Position numbers and translations under genes: made by a program | The notes under the pieces: model-generated | What the model saw: the letters and a program-made list of their open reading frames with translations, nothing else | Told to the model about the DNA's origin: nothing | Database searches by the model: none | Origin: Gautieria morchelliformis | Lineage: Eukaryota > Basidiomycota > Agaricomycetes > Gomphales > Gomphaceae | NCBI GenBank assembly: GCA_015179125.1 | Contig: WHVA01000007.1 | Coordinates: 310,001-374,000 of the forward strand | Direction: 5' to 3' | DNA: 64,000 nt | Shown here: positions 42,494-55,110 of the stretch, one piece after another | How the letters are laid out: every line of letters begins with the position of its first letter | Position numbering within the stretch: the stretch's first letter is position 1

Positions 42494-44285
42494 ATGACCA
42501 CGCCGACGAGCGCGGAAGGTCAACCCGTAGGGGCCACGTACTCAGCAAGAACGAGAGCGGGGACCGCACAACAAGGTGAGCAGCCCAAGACGAGAGGGGA
42601 ACTAATAGACAGCGCGAACTCCACGGTGCGGAACAGGGAGCAAGCGCGTAACTACCTGGACAGAAACCAATACGTCGCGAAGGAGGACCCGATCTCGCAC
42701 GAAAGCCTGAGCTATGCACTCTTGTGCATGGCCCAAAGTACCACACACAAAGCTCTGAAGGAGGGAGCGAGAGCAGTAGCGATCTTAATGCTGGATGCAT
42801 CGGCGAAGGGTCTAGGGGAGCAGGTGATGAAATACGTGGAGAAGAGGTTGGATCCGGTCATGCGCAAAGCAGAGGAGACGACAGATGCACTCAGAGTGGC
42901 AGCATACGACACAATTAAAGCGGCGGACCAAGCAGCAGACGCGCTCGAAAACGGCACGGGGGGCAAGGGGGCAACAGGACCGGCCTCCGAGTGGACATAC
43001 GCAGCGGCACTGAAGGGCTCGGTCCCACTCGCACATCCCAACACCCTGGCTAGAGCCAAGGCACGAAACTGTCAGATCTTAATCGACAAAGACCCAGGGA
43101 CAGAACTCAATCCGTTCGAGGAGCTCACCGAACAGGAACTCGTTGCCAAAAGCCAACGAGGCGGTGGACCACATGGACACGCTGGAGGAAGGTGAAGAGC
43201 CGAGATTCATTGGGGTCAAAAAGCTGGCAAATGGGGGCATAGTCTTAGACTTGGAGTCACAGGCGGCAGCGAGCTATATCCAAGCCCGCAAAGAAGACTT
43301 CCTACAAAACTTTAGCGCGTCCGCGGTGGTCAAAGAACGGTCGGTTTCGGTCATTGTAGAATACGCCCCGGTCAGCCATTCCCCAGATGCCTTGTCGGAA
43401 AATGCGAGGATCGAGCACAATTCAGGGCTTCCCGAAGGCTCGCTCCAGTCAACAAGATGGATCAAACCAGCGCAGAGACGCAGCCCAGGGCAGCGCACAG
43501 CGCACATCATAGCACGGTTCAACACCGCCGAGGCGGCAAATTTGGCAATTAGGGACGGCCTGATCATCGCGGGAAAAAGAACATGGGCCAGGAGAATGCG
43601 AAGAGAACCACGAAGATGCCTGAAATGCCAGAAGTACGCGAGGCACCTGGCAGCAGCATGCGACGGAATGGAAACCTGCGGGACGTCCGGGAAGGAGCAC
43701 AGGACGGCGAACTGTGAGGAAACCGACCCAGGAAACTACAAATGCGTGAGCTGCAACGAAATGGGGCACGCGTCATGGGACAGGACCTGCCCCAGGTTTC
43801 TAGCGGCAAGTGAGAGAATAGACCAAGCGGATCCGGCAAGTACGTACAAGTATTTTCCCAACGAGAACCCATGGACCTGGGAGCAGCAAAACGCCCAAAC
43901 AAGTGCACTCGAAGGACGACAGCCAGCGCCCGAGAGTGGCGGGCAGGAGCACCAGGTAACGACCGCACGGGGACGACAGCAAGCGCCAGGTGAACAGTGG
44001 TCAGGAGGGCAGCAGCAGCAGCGAGCACCCCTCCCCCAGACCAGACCCAAAGCGAACCCGCCGATCGGACACAAAGACAGGGATGGCAGTGGCCTCCAGA
44101 AAGAAGTGTTTCAAGGGCCACCAACAGACCGGGATCCAGGCAAACCACAATCAACGAACACTTCGGGGCAAATGCGAGCGGAGACAGAGCAGAGACAGGA
44201 GCGGGCAACCACAGACCCACCGCAGGATGAGCGACGACCAAGAACAAGCAACCACTATAAGGATAAGACAACAGAATGTCAATAA
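42494..44285 (+). pseudogene. LINE ORF1 (Gag-like, CCHC), 1-nt frameshift
   Basis: ORF1 proteins bind the element RNA. The frame from ATG 42494 runs to 43195. An extra A in the AAAA at 43148-43151 breaks it; the other frame continues in register (AKANEAVDHMDTLEEGEE) to the stop at 44285. The total is about 595 codons. The C-terminal part has knuckle-like CLKCQKYARHLAAAC (one residue longer than usual before His), CGTSGKEHRTANC (second Cys replaced by Ser) and CVSCNEMGHASWDRTC. The end overlaps the proposed ORF2 start by 59 nt. Confidence 0.9.
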
Positions 44286-47200
44286 ATCATTACATGCCAC
44301 TAACGACCTCCTAGGGAAGAGCCCTCCAAGCAAGTACGACATCCTCGCTATACAAGAACCATTTATAGACTTCTTAGGAAACGCCCGTGCGAACCCGCAT
44401 TGGTATACCATCTACCCGAGCACGCACTACAGAGACAAAGAAAAACGAACCCGATCCATGATACTCATAAACAAGCGAATCAAGACCGACAAGTGGGAAG
44501 CAATAGACGTAGGGCACCCGGATGTAACAGGCGTCAAAATAAAGACACACATCGGTGTAGTGCTCATTTTCAACTTCTACTGCGACTGCACGCATTCAGA
44601 AAGTATACTCAGCGCTAACACACACCTACAGAAGGAGGCGAGAACGCCAACAAGGCGCAAAACACCAGCGGGCATGATTTGGCTAGGGGATTTCAATCGG
44701 CACCACCCACAGTGGGACGAACCAAGAAACGCGCACTTATTCACTCGTAGCAACCTCGACGCCGCCCAAGTCCTGCTAGATGCGGTAGTAGAGAGGGACT
44801 TGACAATGATCCTTCCTAAGAACATGCCAACTCTAATCGCGCACTCGACGGGTAACTATACGAGAACCGACAACGTCTTCGCATCAACAACGCTGCTGGA
44901 CAATCTCACCCAGTGCACCACTATCCCAGAGGACCAGCCAGCGCGAAGCGACCACCTCCCGGTGGACACCATCATAGAAATCGCCCTAGCAAAGTCCCAT
45001 GGGATGGCCAAGTACAACTATAGGATGGTGGACTGGGTGAAGTACAACGAACGGCTAGCAGAGAACCTAGTAGATGTGCCTGCTGATGGACCCACCAGTG
45101 CGCAGGAATTCGAGAAAACACTCGAAGCAATGAACGATGCAATCGCAACCACAACCGAGGAGCTGGTCCCGAGGACGAAGCCGTCCCCGTATATGAAACG
45201 CTGGTGGACGAGAGAGCTCTCCATGAAGAGAAGAGACACCAGAAAGCTAGCCAGACAAGCTCATGACCGGCGCAGCAACGCAACAGACCCCGTGCACAAA
45301 AGGTACAAAACTGCCAGAAACCAGTACGCGGCCGCCATCGAAAAGTCAAAGCTAGAGCACTGGGAGGCATTCTTGGCAACGGTGGATAAGAACACCGTCT
45401 GGACAGCGAACCGTTTCGCCACAGGGGAGTCAGGGGATGGCGGAAAGGCAAGGATACCAACGCTTACCACCAAACGCGAAGATGGGTCGACCTGGATGGC
45501 CACCACCAATGAAGAGAAGACTAGAATGCTCCTAGAGTCTTTCTACCCAGCTCCGCACGTTAGCGACACCCAGCTCCCACCGGACTATGAGTACCCACCC
45601 CCGGCGTTCAGCTACCAGCTGTTGACGGATGAGCAGATCCAGAGAGCCATCAAACGGCTGAACCCCTTCAAAGCTCCAGGGCCGAACGTGGTGATCATAC
45701 AATGCATGTGCACACTGATGCCGCTTATCAGGCTCCTATTCAGAGCCACGTTCGAGCTACAAGTCTACCCGGCCCTATGGAGGGATTCAGAAGTTTTAGT
45801 TCTAAGAAAGCCAGGAAAAGCTGACTATACGCTTCCAGGAGCATACCGCCCGATAGCCCTACTAGACACATTAGGCAAAGTCCTATCGGCCTGTATAGCA
45901 GAAGACTTGACCAAAATGGCGGAGATACACAAGCTGCTCCCGGACAACCATTTTGGATGTAGACCCGGCAGGACAACCACAGACGTGCTGCACTATGTCA
46001 TAACTAAGGCGAAGAACGCATGGCGGAAAGGGAAAGTAATGGGAGCGCTATTTCTGGACATAAAGGGGGCTTTCCCCAGTATCATCCTAAGTCAGCTGAC
46101 ACACAACATGCGCTGCAGGGGAATACCGCTGGAATACACAGAGTGGATCAGACGAAAAGTCGAAGGACGGGTGGCAACCCTCAAATTTGACGACCATCGC
46201 ACGACGCCAGAACCAATCCTGCGAGGCATGGACCAAGGGTGCCTGCTGTCTGTGATAGCCTACCAGTTCTATAACGCAGGGCTGCTCGAAGTCACAAACA
46301 GAGAGAACGGCGAAGACGCACTGGCTTTCGTCGATGACACGATGTTTTGGAACCCTTCAAGACTTTGGTGTTATTGCTAACGCCTCTGTCTATCAGAACG
46401 TGTCGTTTACACGACTAGTAGAATACCAATTCAATGCAGCAGCACAACTCCGGAAATAATTTAATATTTGTACCTTGGTTGCAATCTGTGTAATAACTAG
46501 TCCAAGTTATTACAGGTAGAAGGCAATGCGTTTCTTAGCTGCACTGAACAATAAACTAAAAGAGTGTGTAGGTTCAAGGACACTATTGGGGTCCAAGAGT
46601 ATTCCTTTTAATAAAGAGGGAATAGGCTCCGCAGGAGAGTTTGTAAGTGGATTGGGTCGACCAACGTCAATGCACTGCAATAACGAGAGAGTAATGTGAA
46701 GTGGCTTTCGCGCACAACTTGACTTGACTTGTGAAAGTCACTGAACAGGAAAATCAACTGAACAGCTCGTCTCGGGTATTGGAGTGCTAATTGACAAGAA
46801 AATCGATTGCCAACCTCACTCTGTAGAGTTTCACCCAGCGTGTTAGGCTAAGTGGCTAAGCAGTAAAGCAACTACTTAACTAAGAATAGTTACTCTAAGC
46901 AAGAGTAGTATTCTAGTTTGGGTTAGGAACTTAGATAAGATGTGCAAGTCACACAAGCTGTGTAGGATAGAAGATGGGTAGATTGATTGCTCAAAGGGCA
47001 GGCAAAGGGCCTCCTTTTATATTGTAATGTACAGGAGCTTAGTAAGCAGGTAGAACCTTCTATCTATTAATGGAATGGGGGAAGAAGCTTGTGGAAGATG
47101 GAAGAAAGGGTTGGAAGAAACTGGCTGTTTCTGGGGGACTCTACCATGCTTCCTACCAATCAGAGCTTGATTTGTCAGGAATGACTCACTGAAAAGGGTC

Positions 47201-49688
47201 ATGTGCCATAGCACAGCTTGGCTGAGTCATGTACTCCTGACTCACCAAGTTGTGCCTGGATTGGTTGAGTCATTGAGGCTGTATCTCCAGATAACCATGT
47301 ATTTGGCACTCAGAAGCTGAGTAAGCAGTTCTGAGCCAATTAGGGCTCTGTAGCCATGATTACTAAGAGCACTGCTTAGCACAGCTGGGCATAGCCTGGT
47401 ACAGCCCAGTTGTCATGACTGACCATGATCCCCATTGTTTGGTGAAGCCAAACAGGCTGCACAGTTGCTATGGCTGCATATAGCAACTGTTTGGGACTCA
47501 GCTGGAAATACTGAGAGAGCCATCCTGCTGGACTTGTGGGTGCTTGGGTGACCATAAGTCCGAAAATGCGGCCACCGCCGAGGTGCCCGGCGGAGTTTGA
47601 AATAGAGCGCCGAGAACAGAGTTGTGGGTGCTAGAGGATCCACAACTCTGTAATGACAGAAAAATGGTAGTTTGAGCCATGGAGACTTTGGAAAAATAAG
47701 GAAAAATATGAGTTAACTAGAGGAGTGTTTGAAAAGCCTTTCCCCAGTTATATTAACAGCATACAGATACTGTTAATTCCTCAAATGTGTTTTTACATGT
47801 TGTCAAGACAAAAAGAAAAGACTAGGGCTGGTTGAGCAGCCTTCCTTGGCTGGTTGAACAGCCGTTCCCCTACACACGACCCTACTGGCCGAAGGTGCCA
47901 GCTTAGACGAGGCCTTCACCAGGCTAGCAGACATCATGGGCAGAGAGTCTGGAGCCCTCGAATGGGCATCAAAACACGACTGCAAGTTTGCCCTAGACAA
48001 GTTTGGCCTAGTTGGTTTCACCAGGAAGAGAGAGGACGACCCCACTAGAGCCAAGAAAACAAGGCCAGCCACTAGACCCGCGATCACAATCCGAACTCAC
48101 AGGGTGGCCCCTGCCGAGGTGCACAAATATCTGGGGATAATGATGGACCAGGAGTTACGCTTCAAATACCAAGTGAACTACGCGCTAAAGAAGGGCACCA
48201 AGGTAATGGATCAATACCGCAGGGTGGCGAGGACGACGAAAGGGATTTCAGCTAAGCACATGAGGCAGTTCTATATAACAGTCGTGGTCCCAAGGGTACT
48301 CTACGCAGCTGACACATACTTGATTCCAGGATCTGCCAGCACCAAGGGCACGAAGGGATACATCAACAAACTATCAAGAATACAACGGCAGGCGGCGCTA
48401 GCGATCACAGGCGCAATGCGCACCACGGCCAGCGACATACTCGACGCGCATGCCAACCTTCTTCCGTTCCCACTACTAGTATCCAAAATATTTCACCGCG
48501 CGGCAGTCCGACTAACATGTTTGCCCACCCAGCATCCTCTATCAAAACAGGTAAAGAGAGCCGCGACCAGATATGTCAAGAGACATAGAACGCCGCTCCA
48601 TGAGATGATGCACGGACTCAACCTCAAGCCCCAGAGAATGGAGAAAATAGAGGTGGCGAAAAGAGGGCCAAAATGGACACCAACCTTCGACATACAAATA
48701 CCAGGAAGCAAAGACGATGCAATAGCAGCAGGACAGGCGGATAGGTCAGAGGTAAGGGTGTACACCGACGGGTTGTCAATCGATGGAGGAGTAGGAGCCG
48801 CAGCGGTCCTTTACAGAGGGGGAGTGGTCAAGAGAATAGCCAGAAGATACATGGGAACAGGACGAACACACCGTGTTCGAGGCAGAATTGCTTGGAGCAG
48901 CGATGGGGGTAAAGCTGCTACGGAACGAGAGGAACGGGGACCATGTGCTGAGCATGGACAATCAGGCAGCCCTGCTGACAACCAGGGAGGAGAGGGCAAT
49001 CTCGGGCCAGTACCTGGTCAACCCGATACACGACCAGGCTGAAGCAATGCAGAAGGAGAGAGGGGGGTATGCAAAGATGACGATGAGTTGGGTCCCAGGG
49101 CATGAGGGGATAGAGGGCAACGAGAAAGCGGACAGAGAGGCGAAAAGGGCGGCGAAGGGCGACTCCACGAACGAAACCAACGCACCAACAGAATGCCGGG
49201 GCAGGATGCCTACCAGCAAGTCGGCCAAGATACAAAAACACAATAAAATCTTGAAAGCGCTAGCCAAAGAGGCTTTCAACAACTCGCCGAGAGCTCGGTA
49301 TGCATGCCAAATAGACCCATCGATGCCGTCAACAGCGTACATGAAGCTCAGCAATGGGCTAGCGCGGAAACATAGCTCGCTATTAATCCAACTTCGCACG
49401 GGCCACGCACCGCTCAACAAGCACCTGTTCAAAATAGGAAAAACAGAGACACCGACGTGCGAGGCCTGCCTCAGTAGCGAAGAAACGGTCCACCACTTCT
49501 TGGTGCAGTGCCCGGCGTACAAGCAGCAGCGGATACAACTGGAGAAAACGCTGAGACGCGGAGCAAGATCGGTCAGCACGCTCCTGAACAGGCCAAGAGC
49601 ACTAGCACCCCTCTTTCAGTACATAAACGCGACCGGCAGATTCAGGCAGACTTTCGGAGACGTCGCCCTACGCGACAGTGGCAAATAG
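44227..49688 (+). pseudogene. LINE ORF2 (APE endonuclease, RT, RNase H), split by a solo LTR and a frameshift
   Basis: The likely start is Met at 44227 (MSDDQEQATTIRIRQQNVNK), inside ORF1's end. Domains: endonuclease (DILAIQEPFID, WLGDFNRHHPQW, RSDHLPVD); RT (FKAPGPNVV, YRPIALLDTLGKVLSACIAE, FLDIKGAFPS, MDQGCLLSVI, AFVDDT). The frame is interrupted at 46342 by the LTR and resumes at 47880 (TLLAEGASLDEAF) in perfect register once the LTR and one duplication copy are ignored. RNase H starts VYTDGLSIDGG. One extra base near 48857-48860 shifts the frame before DEHTVFEAELLG; then SMDNQAAL and WVPGHEGIEGNEKADREA follow. The C-terminal CCHC-type CEACLSSEETVHHFLVQC is present. Stop at 49688. Confidence 0.95.
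46343..47874 (-). mobile_element. 1.53-kb solo LTR inserted in the LINE reverse transcriptase
   Basis: Ends are TGTTTTGG and CCCTACA, with a 5-bp target duplication CACGA at 46338-46342 and 47875-47879. Read on the minus strand it begins TGTAGGGGAACGG, contains two copies of GGCTG(T/C)TCAACCAGCC-type palindromes, a TGACTCA/TGAGTCA cluster at 47178-47275, and a TATAAAAGG at about 47014-47022, followed by about 650 bp of R-U5. That order favours minus orientation. The length suggests a gypsy-type element. No internal region is present. Confidence 0.92.
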
Positions 49689-49884
49689 GCAGGGAGAAGG
49701 CCCGCGCAGATACCGCGGATAGCCAAAGTACCTCGCTTTGCATAAGCACGGTCTCACCCTGGACGCAAGTCCATCGGGTACATGCGGAGATAGACACGAG
49801 GAAACAGTCAGAAAAATAGGGACAGATGGAACAAATGTATGCCTCGTCTTACATAGGGCATGGCCCCAATAGACAAAAATGGAT

Positions 49885-49916
<32 letters not shown>

Positions 49917-49922
49917 GCTCAC

Positions 49923-51900
49923 AAGATGTTCGGATGGCACGCGGTGCCACGGACGTCGACGGCGCCGATGCCACTGCACGTGTATCTACCGGTTCCCGTG
50001 TCGATGCAGGCGCTGCACACGGTGTGGCGCAATATCATCGCGACGGAGGTGTACGAGGAGCTCCGGTGAGGCATCCTGTGGGCGCGGTCGAAATGATGCC
50101 AGCGGCCGAGGGTCCCCGACTCGCGAGACCGGGATTGTGCTCCGGACTGCGAGCGAGTATGCGGCGGAGGGACTGAGAATATAGGAGAGGCGGAACGGGG
50201 CACACAAGACGACAAAGGACGTAGACGGTTGGAGCATGGATGCGGCGTCGGGTGCGTACCATACCGCACCTCATGCAACCCCTGCCGCGGCCAACAAATC
50301 CACTGTCCCAAACGCTGGACACCCATTCCCATGGTCGGGTACATAGAACGACCAACAGCCGCAGATAGTCGAACATACCACACCCCCGTTCACCATCATG
50401 GTAGGCGAAGAGGAAGTGCTAGGGACGGCACGTGGCATCACAGAGTCAGTGTGAGCGGGTAGCGGAGAACAACACATAGCCGCAGAGTGACGAACTAGAT
50501 GCTGCATCACCTGCCCCCCAGCTGCACAGACAGACTGGTGGTCAATGCAAGGTCGACCAGCAGATGCTGAGGAAGCGGATGTCGGAGAACGACCAGCGGC
50601 CGCGTATACAACACCTCCGCTCCACCACCATGATAGAGCTGTGAAGGGGAAGGAATTGTGTCATGGGAGGTAGCACGGCACATCATATCGCAGAGTCAGA
50701 GGGAAGTGGCGAACGAGACACAGCCGCAGACAGTCGCTCAGCAAATGCCCGCATGACACGCATTTACTGTCGAAGGTCAGGCCAACCCGCCCCAAGCTTC
50801 CGTACACAGTTGGACGGGAGGTCGCATCATATAGAAGCACAGTGCAGAGGCAGGGATAGCCGAGAACTACACAGCTGCAGACAATCGCGCTCTACACTAG
50901 ATGCCGCATAACCTGTTGGACATCACAGCCGCACAGACAGGTGGTCGCTGCGAAAGGCCCGGACAGGTGGTGCTGGTGCGGTCAAGTCATATCGAACAGC
51001 AGAGTCTGCCTCACTCTGCCCGCAGATGGCCCGCACACTCGACGACCCCCTCCACTACGCCCCAGCATACCCCGCCACATACGGCCATGCCTCTCCCTCC
51101 TCCTTTCCCCCCGCACGTCCTCTCTCTACCCAGTCCCGACTACCGCCGCCCTTCCCCCGGAGCTGGCGGGTTCCTGGGCGGCGTGGCTTCAACCGCGCCG
51201 TTACGGTACAATACCATCCCTAGAGCTGACGTGATCTGTGCATTGGACGCCTCTCCCCTCCCTTCTGACGATTATGGCTGGTTTCTTCCGTTTGCGATAG
51301 CTGTTATTTCTTACAACCCATTGCAGCAGTTGATCATCCGCGTCGGGGCGGGAATCTTCAACCATTGTCACTCAGTTCTGTAGACTCTTTCGAGGAGCAC
51401 TTGAAGCATTACTCGAGATGGTACAGTATGCGGGCGCCGCTTATGCGTTATTATCTCATATTCCCTTCGACGTACGCCCAGTCTTTGTTTCTGTGATCCC
51501 TCCGCGCTCATTGGTAAATTTGACACATCTACTACCTCAACACGGTTTTAATGATAATAATATGTGTACCATTCCTAACCTCTGTCATTGGCCCTCGAAT
51601 TGTATAGAAGCAATTCAACGCGGTCTATCCGATGGTTTGGGTGGCATAAGTATCAATCATGCACCATCGTACACAGCACACGGCCAATGAGATCCACCAT
51701 GAATGCAGAATCCTTGATCTTCTGGGTATAGTTCGTGGGCTACCAGCTCTTAGTCGATTTCCAGCTGTCCATTTGTACCGATCTTATGGAAACACGTGCT
51801 CTTCCTTACAGTCACTCACATCGACACATTCTCAGTGGTATTGTAAGTACGGTGTTTATGTGCGTATGGGACAAATAGTCTTCCTGTGTGCTCTGGGTCT
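49923..51900. other. GC-rich intergenic region with diverged short repeats
   Basis: Motifs such as CAGCCGCAGA(C/T)AGTCG and AGATGCTGCATCACCTG-like segments recur several times between 50340 and 50910. Long ORFs on both strands in 49.9-50.5 kb reflect GC content. I see no recognisable gene. 51410-51690 has an open frame without a family. Confidence 0.4.
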
Positions 51901-51918
51901 CCCCGACGGAACGCTATC

Positions 51919-54150
51919 TCAATCTTCACTCGACCCAATCACATCCTTCAGCTGTGTTTTTGGGATGGCCGCCGGGAAAGCTAGCCGTTTCAGCCGATTG
52001 TGAGTCTTCTGCTCGTATGCAAACGCATAACTGATTAGTTTGAATTCTGAAAATGCCGTTCCCATGAATGAGATGCCAAACGGAATGCCAGGCGCGTTAT
52101 CAATTATGGGGTTTGCTGGAGTTGGTACAACAGTGTCTGGTTGAAACCCGAGTGGAACTGCAAACACAGAACGATCAACAACTGTCCGAGAAATTTCGCT
52201 GAGAGCCTCAAGAGTGACTGACCGGTGACGACGGGGTAACCTGCGATCGCTGCTGGTGTCGAGGTGAAGCCTAAACGATCCTTGGATTAGTGATGTCATG
52301 CTCATCAAGTATAGAAACGTATACCATCTGTGGGTAACAGGAGGGCGTCCAGGTTAAACTTCTGTAGAGCACCATCGATACCCCGAGTACGTCCGAGGTC
52401 TTCATCCGCTGCCAGAGCTTCAAAATATGAAGCATTAACTTCCGTCGCTTCCGAAATGATAAATCTGAAGTTCAATTAGTTCCGATGTGTGCACTACAAA
52501 TTCACATGAGTGCACTTACTGAGATTGCGACGTGTAGTATGGCGGTATCAATTCTAAATCAGCGTTCTCTTTATTGTATGCGATAAGATCGGCTAAGTCC
52601 TTCACCCCGGTTGGGACTTCGAGAAGACTAGCAATGTATGCGTTAATATCCACCTAGAATCATTGACAGATCTCTGAGTTTGGGAGGGGATTTGTCGTAT
52701 GGCCACAAAGCGCACCTTGAAATCCACATTGAGTACCGTAGTCTCGTTTTGCGAAGCCAAGAGCTCGTGAGCATCAGGGAAATCAGCCGGGTCCACTATA
52801 GTTGCGCCCAACTCCATCAATCTTTCCAAGGAAGCGTTAAAAGCGGAGATGATGTTCGTGTTGTTTCCTAGGAACAACCTTGGAATACCGAGACGGACGC
52901 CCTTCAAGGCGTCCTTCTGTAGCGCTTGGGTGAAATCTGGGACAGGATCAGGTTGGCTGAGGGTAAAGTTGTCAAAGGGGTCCGGTCCAGCAATGACAGA
53001 CAGGATTGTTGCAGCATCCGCTACACATCGGCACATGGGGCCAACAGTATCTTGATGACGTGAAATTGGGATAACTGGTGGCACAAGTTATGAAGACAGG
53101 CCTCAGGGTCATAATATGACATCAAGGATTTACCTCCTGCCCTAGATGTCAGACCAACTGTCGGTTTAATTCCAACCAAATTGTTTTTGCTGCTGGGTGA
53201 AATAATACTCCTATCGGTCTCAGTACCGAGAGAACCTGTAAATGCTAAGCTTGTATCAAAGGACAAGAACCAGAGCTTTACCAGCTGCAAGCCCAATTGC
53301 CATTGCAATCCCACTTCCTGAACTGGATTCGCTGGGGTCCCCTTGAGGGAAGTAAGGATTGGTTGCTTGACCGCCACGGGCGGAGAAGCCGCACGGAAGA
53401 TCTCCACGGAAATGTGCCCACTCAGAGAGGGACGTTTTTCCAAGCATTATCTACAGCAGACGATAAAAAAAAGGATAGTATTCCTTATACCAAGGCCTCT
53501 CACCGCTCCAGATGCACGGAGTTTCGCAGCGACGCCAGCGTCGCGGGGGACCACTGATCCTAATAACGCGAAGCTTCCTACAAAGAACAAGTCAGATATG
53601 GTAAAATCCTTCTCAGACGCAGCTTACCAGCCGTAGTATTCATCCCTAGCACGATTCGGAAGTCAGTCCTTGGGCATATAAACAACAAAGCGGCATACCT
53701 TCCTCATGAAGAGTAGCGATATTGTCCTTGATAAGAATCGGTATCCCATGGAGTGCACTCCGCTTTCCCTTCAGCTTGCGTTCAATGTCGAGCGCAGACG
53801 CTTGCTGCAGAGCCTTAGGGTTGGTCTCGATAACAGCATGGAGACTGGCACCCTGGTGGTTGACCTCCAAAATTCGGGCAATGTACGCCTGCCGAAACAA
53901 AACGAATATTTGCACACATCAAGGAGTCATTATATGCATCGACAACGGTTACCTTTACAAGGTCCACGCTGGTGAACCGTCCCTTCTCCAAGCCATCCTG
54001 CAGTTCTGATATGGAGGCCTCATACAAATCTGGAAGCTCCCGGATCTGTGACCTCGGCAACGTTGAAGGAGCAAGCACAACCTGATGTGGATAAAAATAC
54101 TGAATCAATGAGAGCCAGGGGAGAAACAAGAAGGTAGCTAGAGTGTACAT
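51919..54150 (-). CDS. Secreted amidase (amidase signature family), 11 exons
   Basis: Exons (minus): 54150-53953, 53888-53699, 53645-53628, 53577-53504, 53450-53282, 53235-53134, 53074-52716, 52653-52520, 52464-52325, 52270-52223, 52157-51919. Together 1671 nt, exactly 557 codons (556 aa), every intron 46-65 nt with GT-AG and matching phase. The N-terminus is hydrophobic (MYTLATFLFLPWLSLI), so probably secreted. Amidase signature: Lys120 in GIPILIKDN; SESSSGSG with cis-Ser about 202; GTETDRSI with the nucleophile about Ser226, in the spacing expected for the Ser-cisSer-Lys triad that hydrolyses amide bonds. Arg225 replaces the usual Gly. Exon 3 is only 18 nt. A near-identical copy of the last exon lies at 22716-22950. 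Substrate unknown. Confidence 0.95.
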
Positions 54151-54490
54151 GGCTGAGAGGGAGGCCGATGTAAAGCTTTCAAACTCACAAGCTATGAGAT
54201 AAGTAAGCGCGCCGCACGCTACATCTGACATGAGTGGCGTATACACGAGGCGTTGGGGAACATACTAATCGTACGGCATTCAGTCACATGTTCCGTTCTA
54301 TAATTATTTTTTATAATCCCAGGCTCCCCGCGTCATAGCCATGTACATTGATGTCGGTTTATTGTCAGCAACGGTCTAACAGCTAGTAAAGTGTACCCCA
54401 GCGTTTGAATCCTAAGGCCAAATCATCGTGAGATGCTAAGAAAGTCATTTTCGAATTTGTCAAATTACGTAACCTTTGCGACGACTTCCC
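54151..54490. promoter_or_regulatory. Upstream region of the amidase gene
   Basis: A-T richer DNA between the amidase ATG and the palindrome. No clear TATA box or operator is identified. Confidence 0.35.
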
Positions 54491-55110
54491 TGGCTGGACG
54501 CTGAAGCGCTGAAGCGCCAGGCTGAGTTCACGAAGTACAGCTGGGCTGATTAACACGCTGATTAGCCTGTCACTCTAGTACTTCGAGTAGACTTTCTTTC
54601 GCTCGCTTTCTCTCACTTCGCGACTCTTCAGGTAAACAACATTTTCAGTCCAGGATGACTTCCGGTCCAACGTCGAACCTTGCCGACATCCACAGCGTCG
54701 GAAGGCTGGGTAACCGCGAGGAGATTGAACGGAGAAACTGAAATATCAGGACAGTAGTAACCCCGCCGTAGCTCCCAACCATCCGCCTGTTACCACTACT
54801 TCCGCGACCTCAACTAACCAGACAGCACTATTATCCGCCGCGACAGTGCCTAACTCGAATCACCCATTAGTACCGTGAGCCACACCACGACGATTACCGC
54901 TTCTAACAACACATCGTCTCGGACCCCTCCGCAGCGAGGGGGACAGCAAACATGCGACAAACGATCATCCACGCTATCCCCGCTCAACTTCCCACTTTGT
55001 CTCAGCATTGCGTCTACATAGCCTTTCTTCCGTATCAAAGCATGGAGCGTATCAGGCTCTAACGCGACATAAGTACTTCATATTACCCACTAAACCCACC
55101 CGCATCACCG

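Larger units (their letters stand above)
42341..49922 (+). mobile_element. Full-length non-LTR retrotransposon (Tad1/I-like) with target duplication, interrupted by a solo LTR
   Basis: The 12-bp duplication AAGTCCGCTCAC lies at 42341-42352 and 49911-49922 (the first two A's merge with the poly-A). The body starts GGGACTTTTCCC at 42353 and ends in an A tract at 49885-49912. It encodes ORF1 (CCHC knuckles) and ORF2 (endonuclease, RT, RNase H, CCHC). Removing the LTR insertion leaves about 6.0 kb. Two single-base shifts and the insertion make this copy inactive. Confidence 0.96.

Noticed and set aside
46343..47874. Terminal inverted repeat DNA transposon as an explanation for the LINE interruption
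   Set aside because: No convincing terminal inverted repeats; the 5-bp duplication with TG...CA ends and an internal TATA fit a solo LTR better.
49885..50176. Poly-Lys ORFs next to the LINE
   Set aside because: They are translations of the LINE's A tract.
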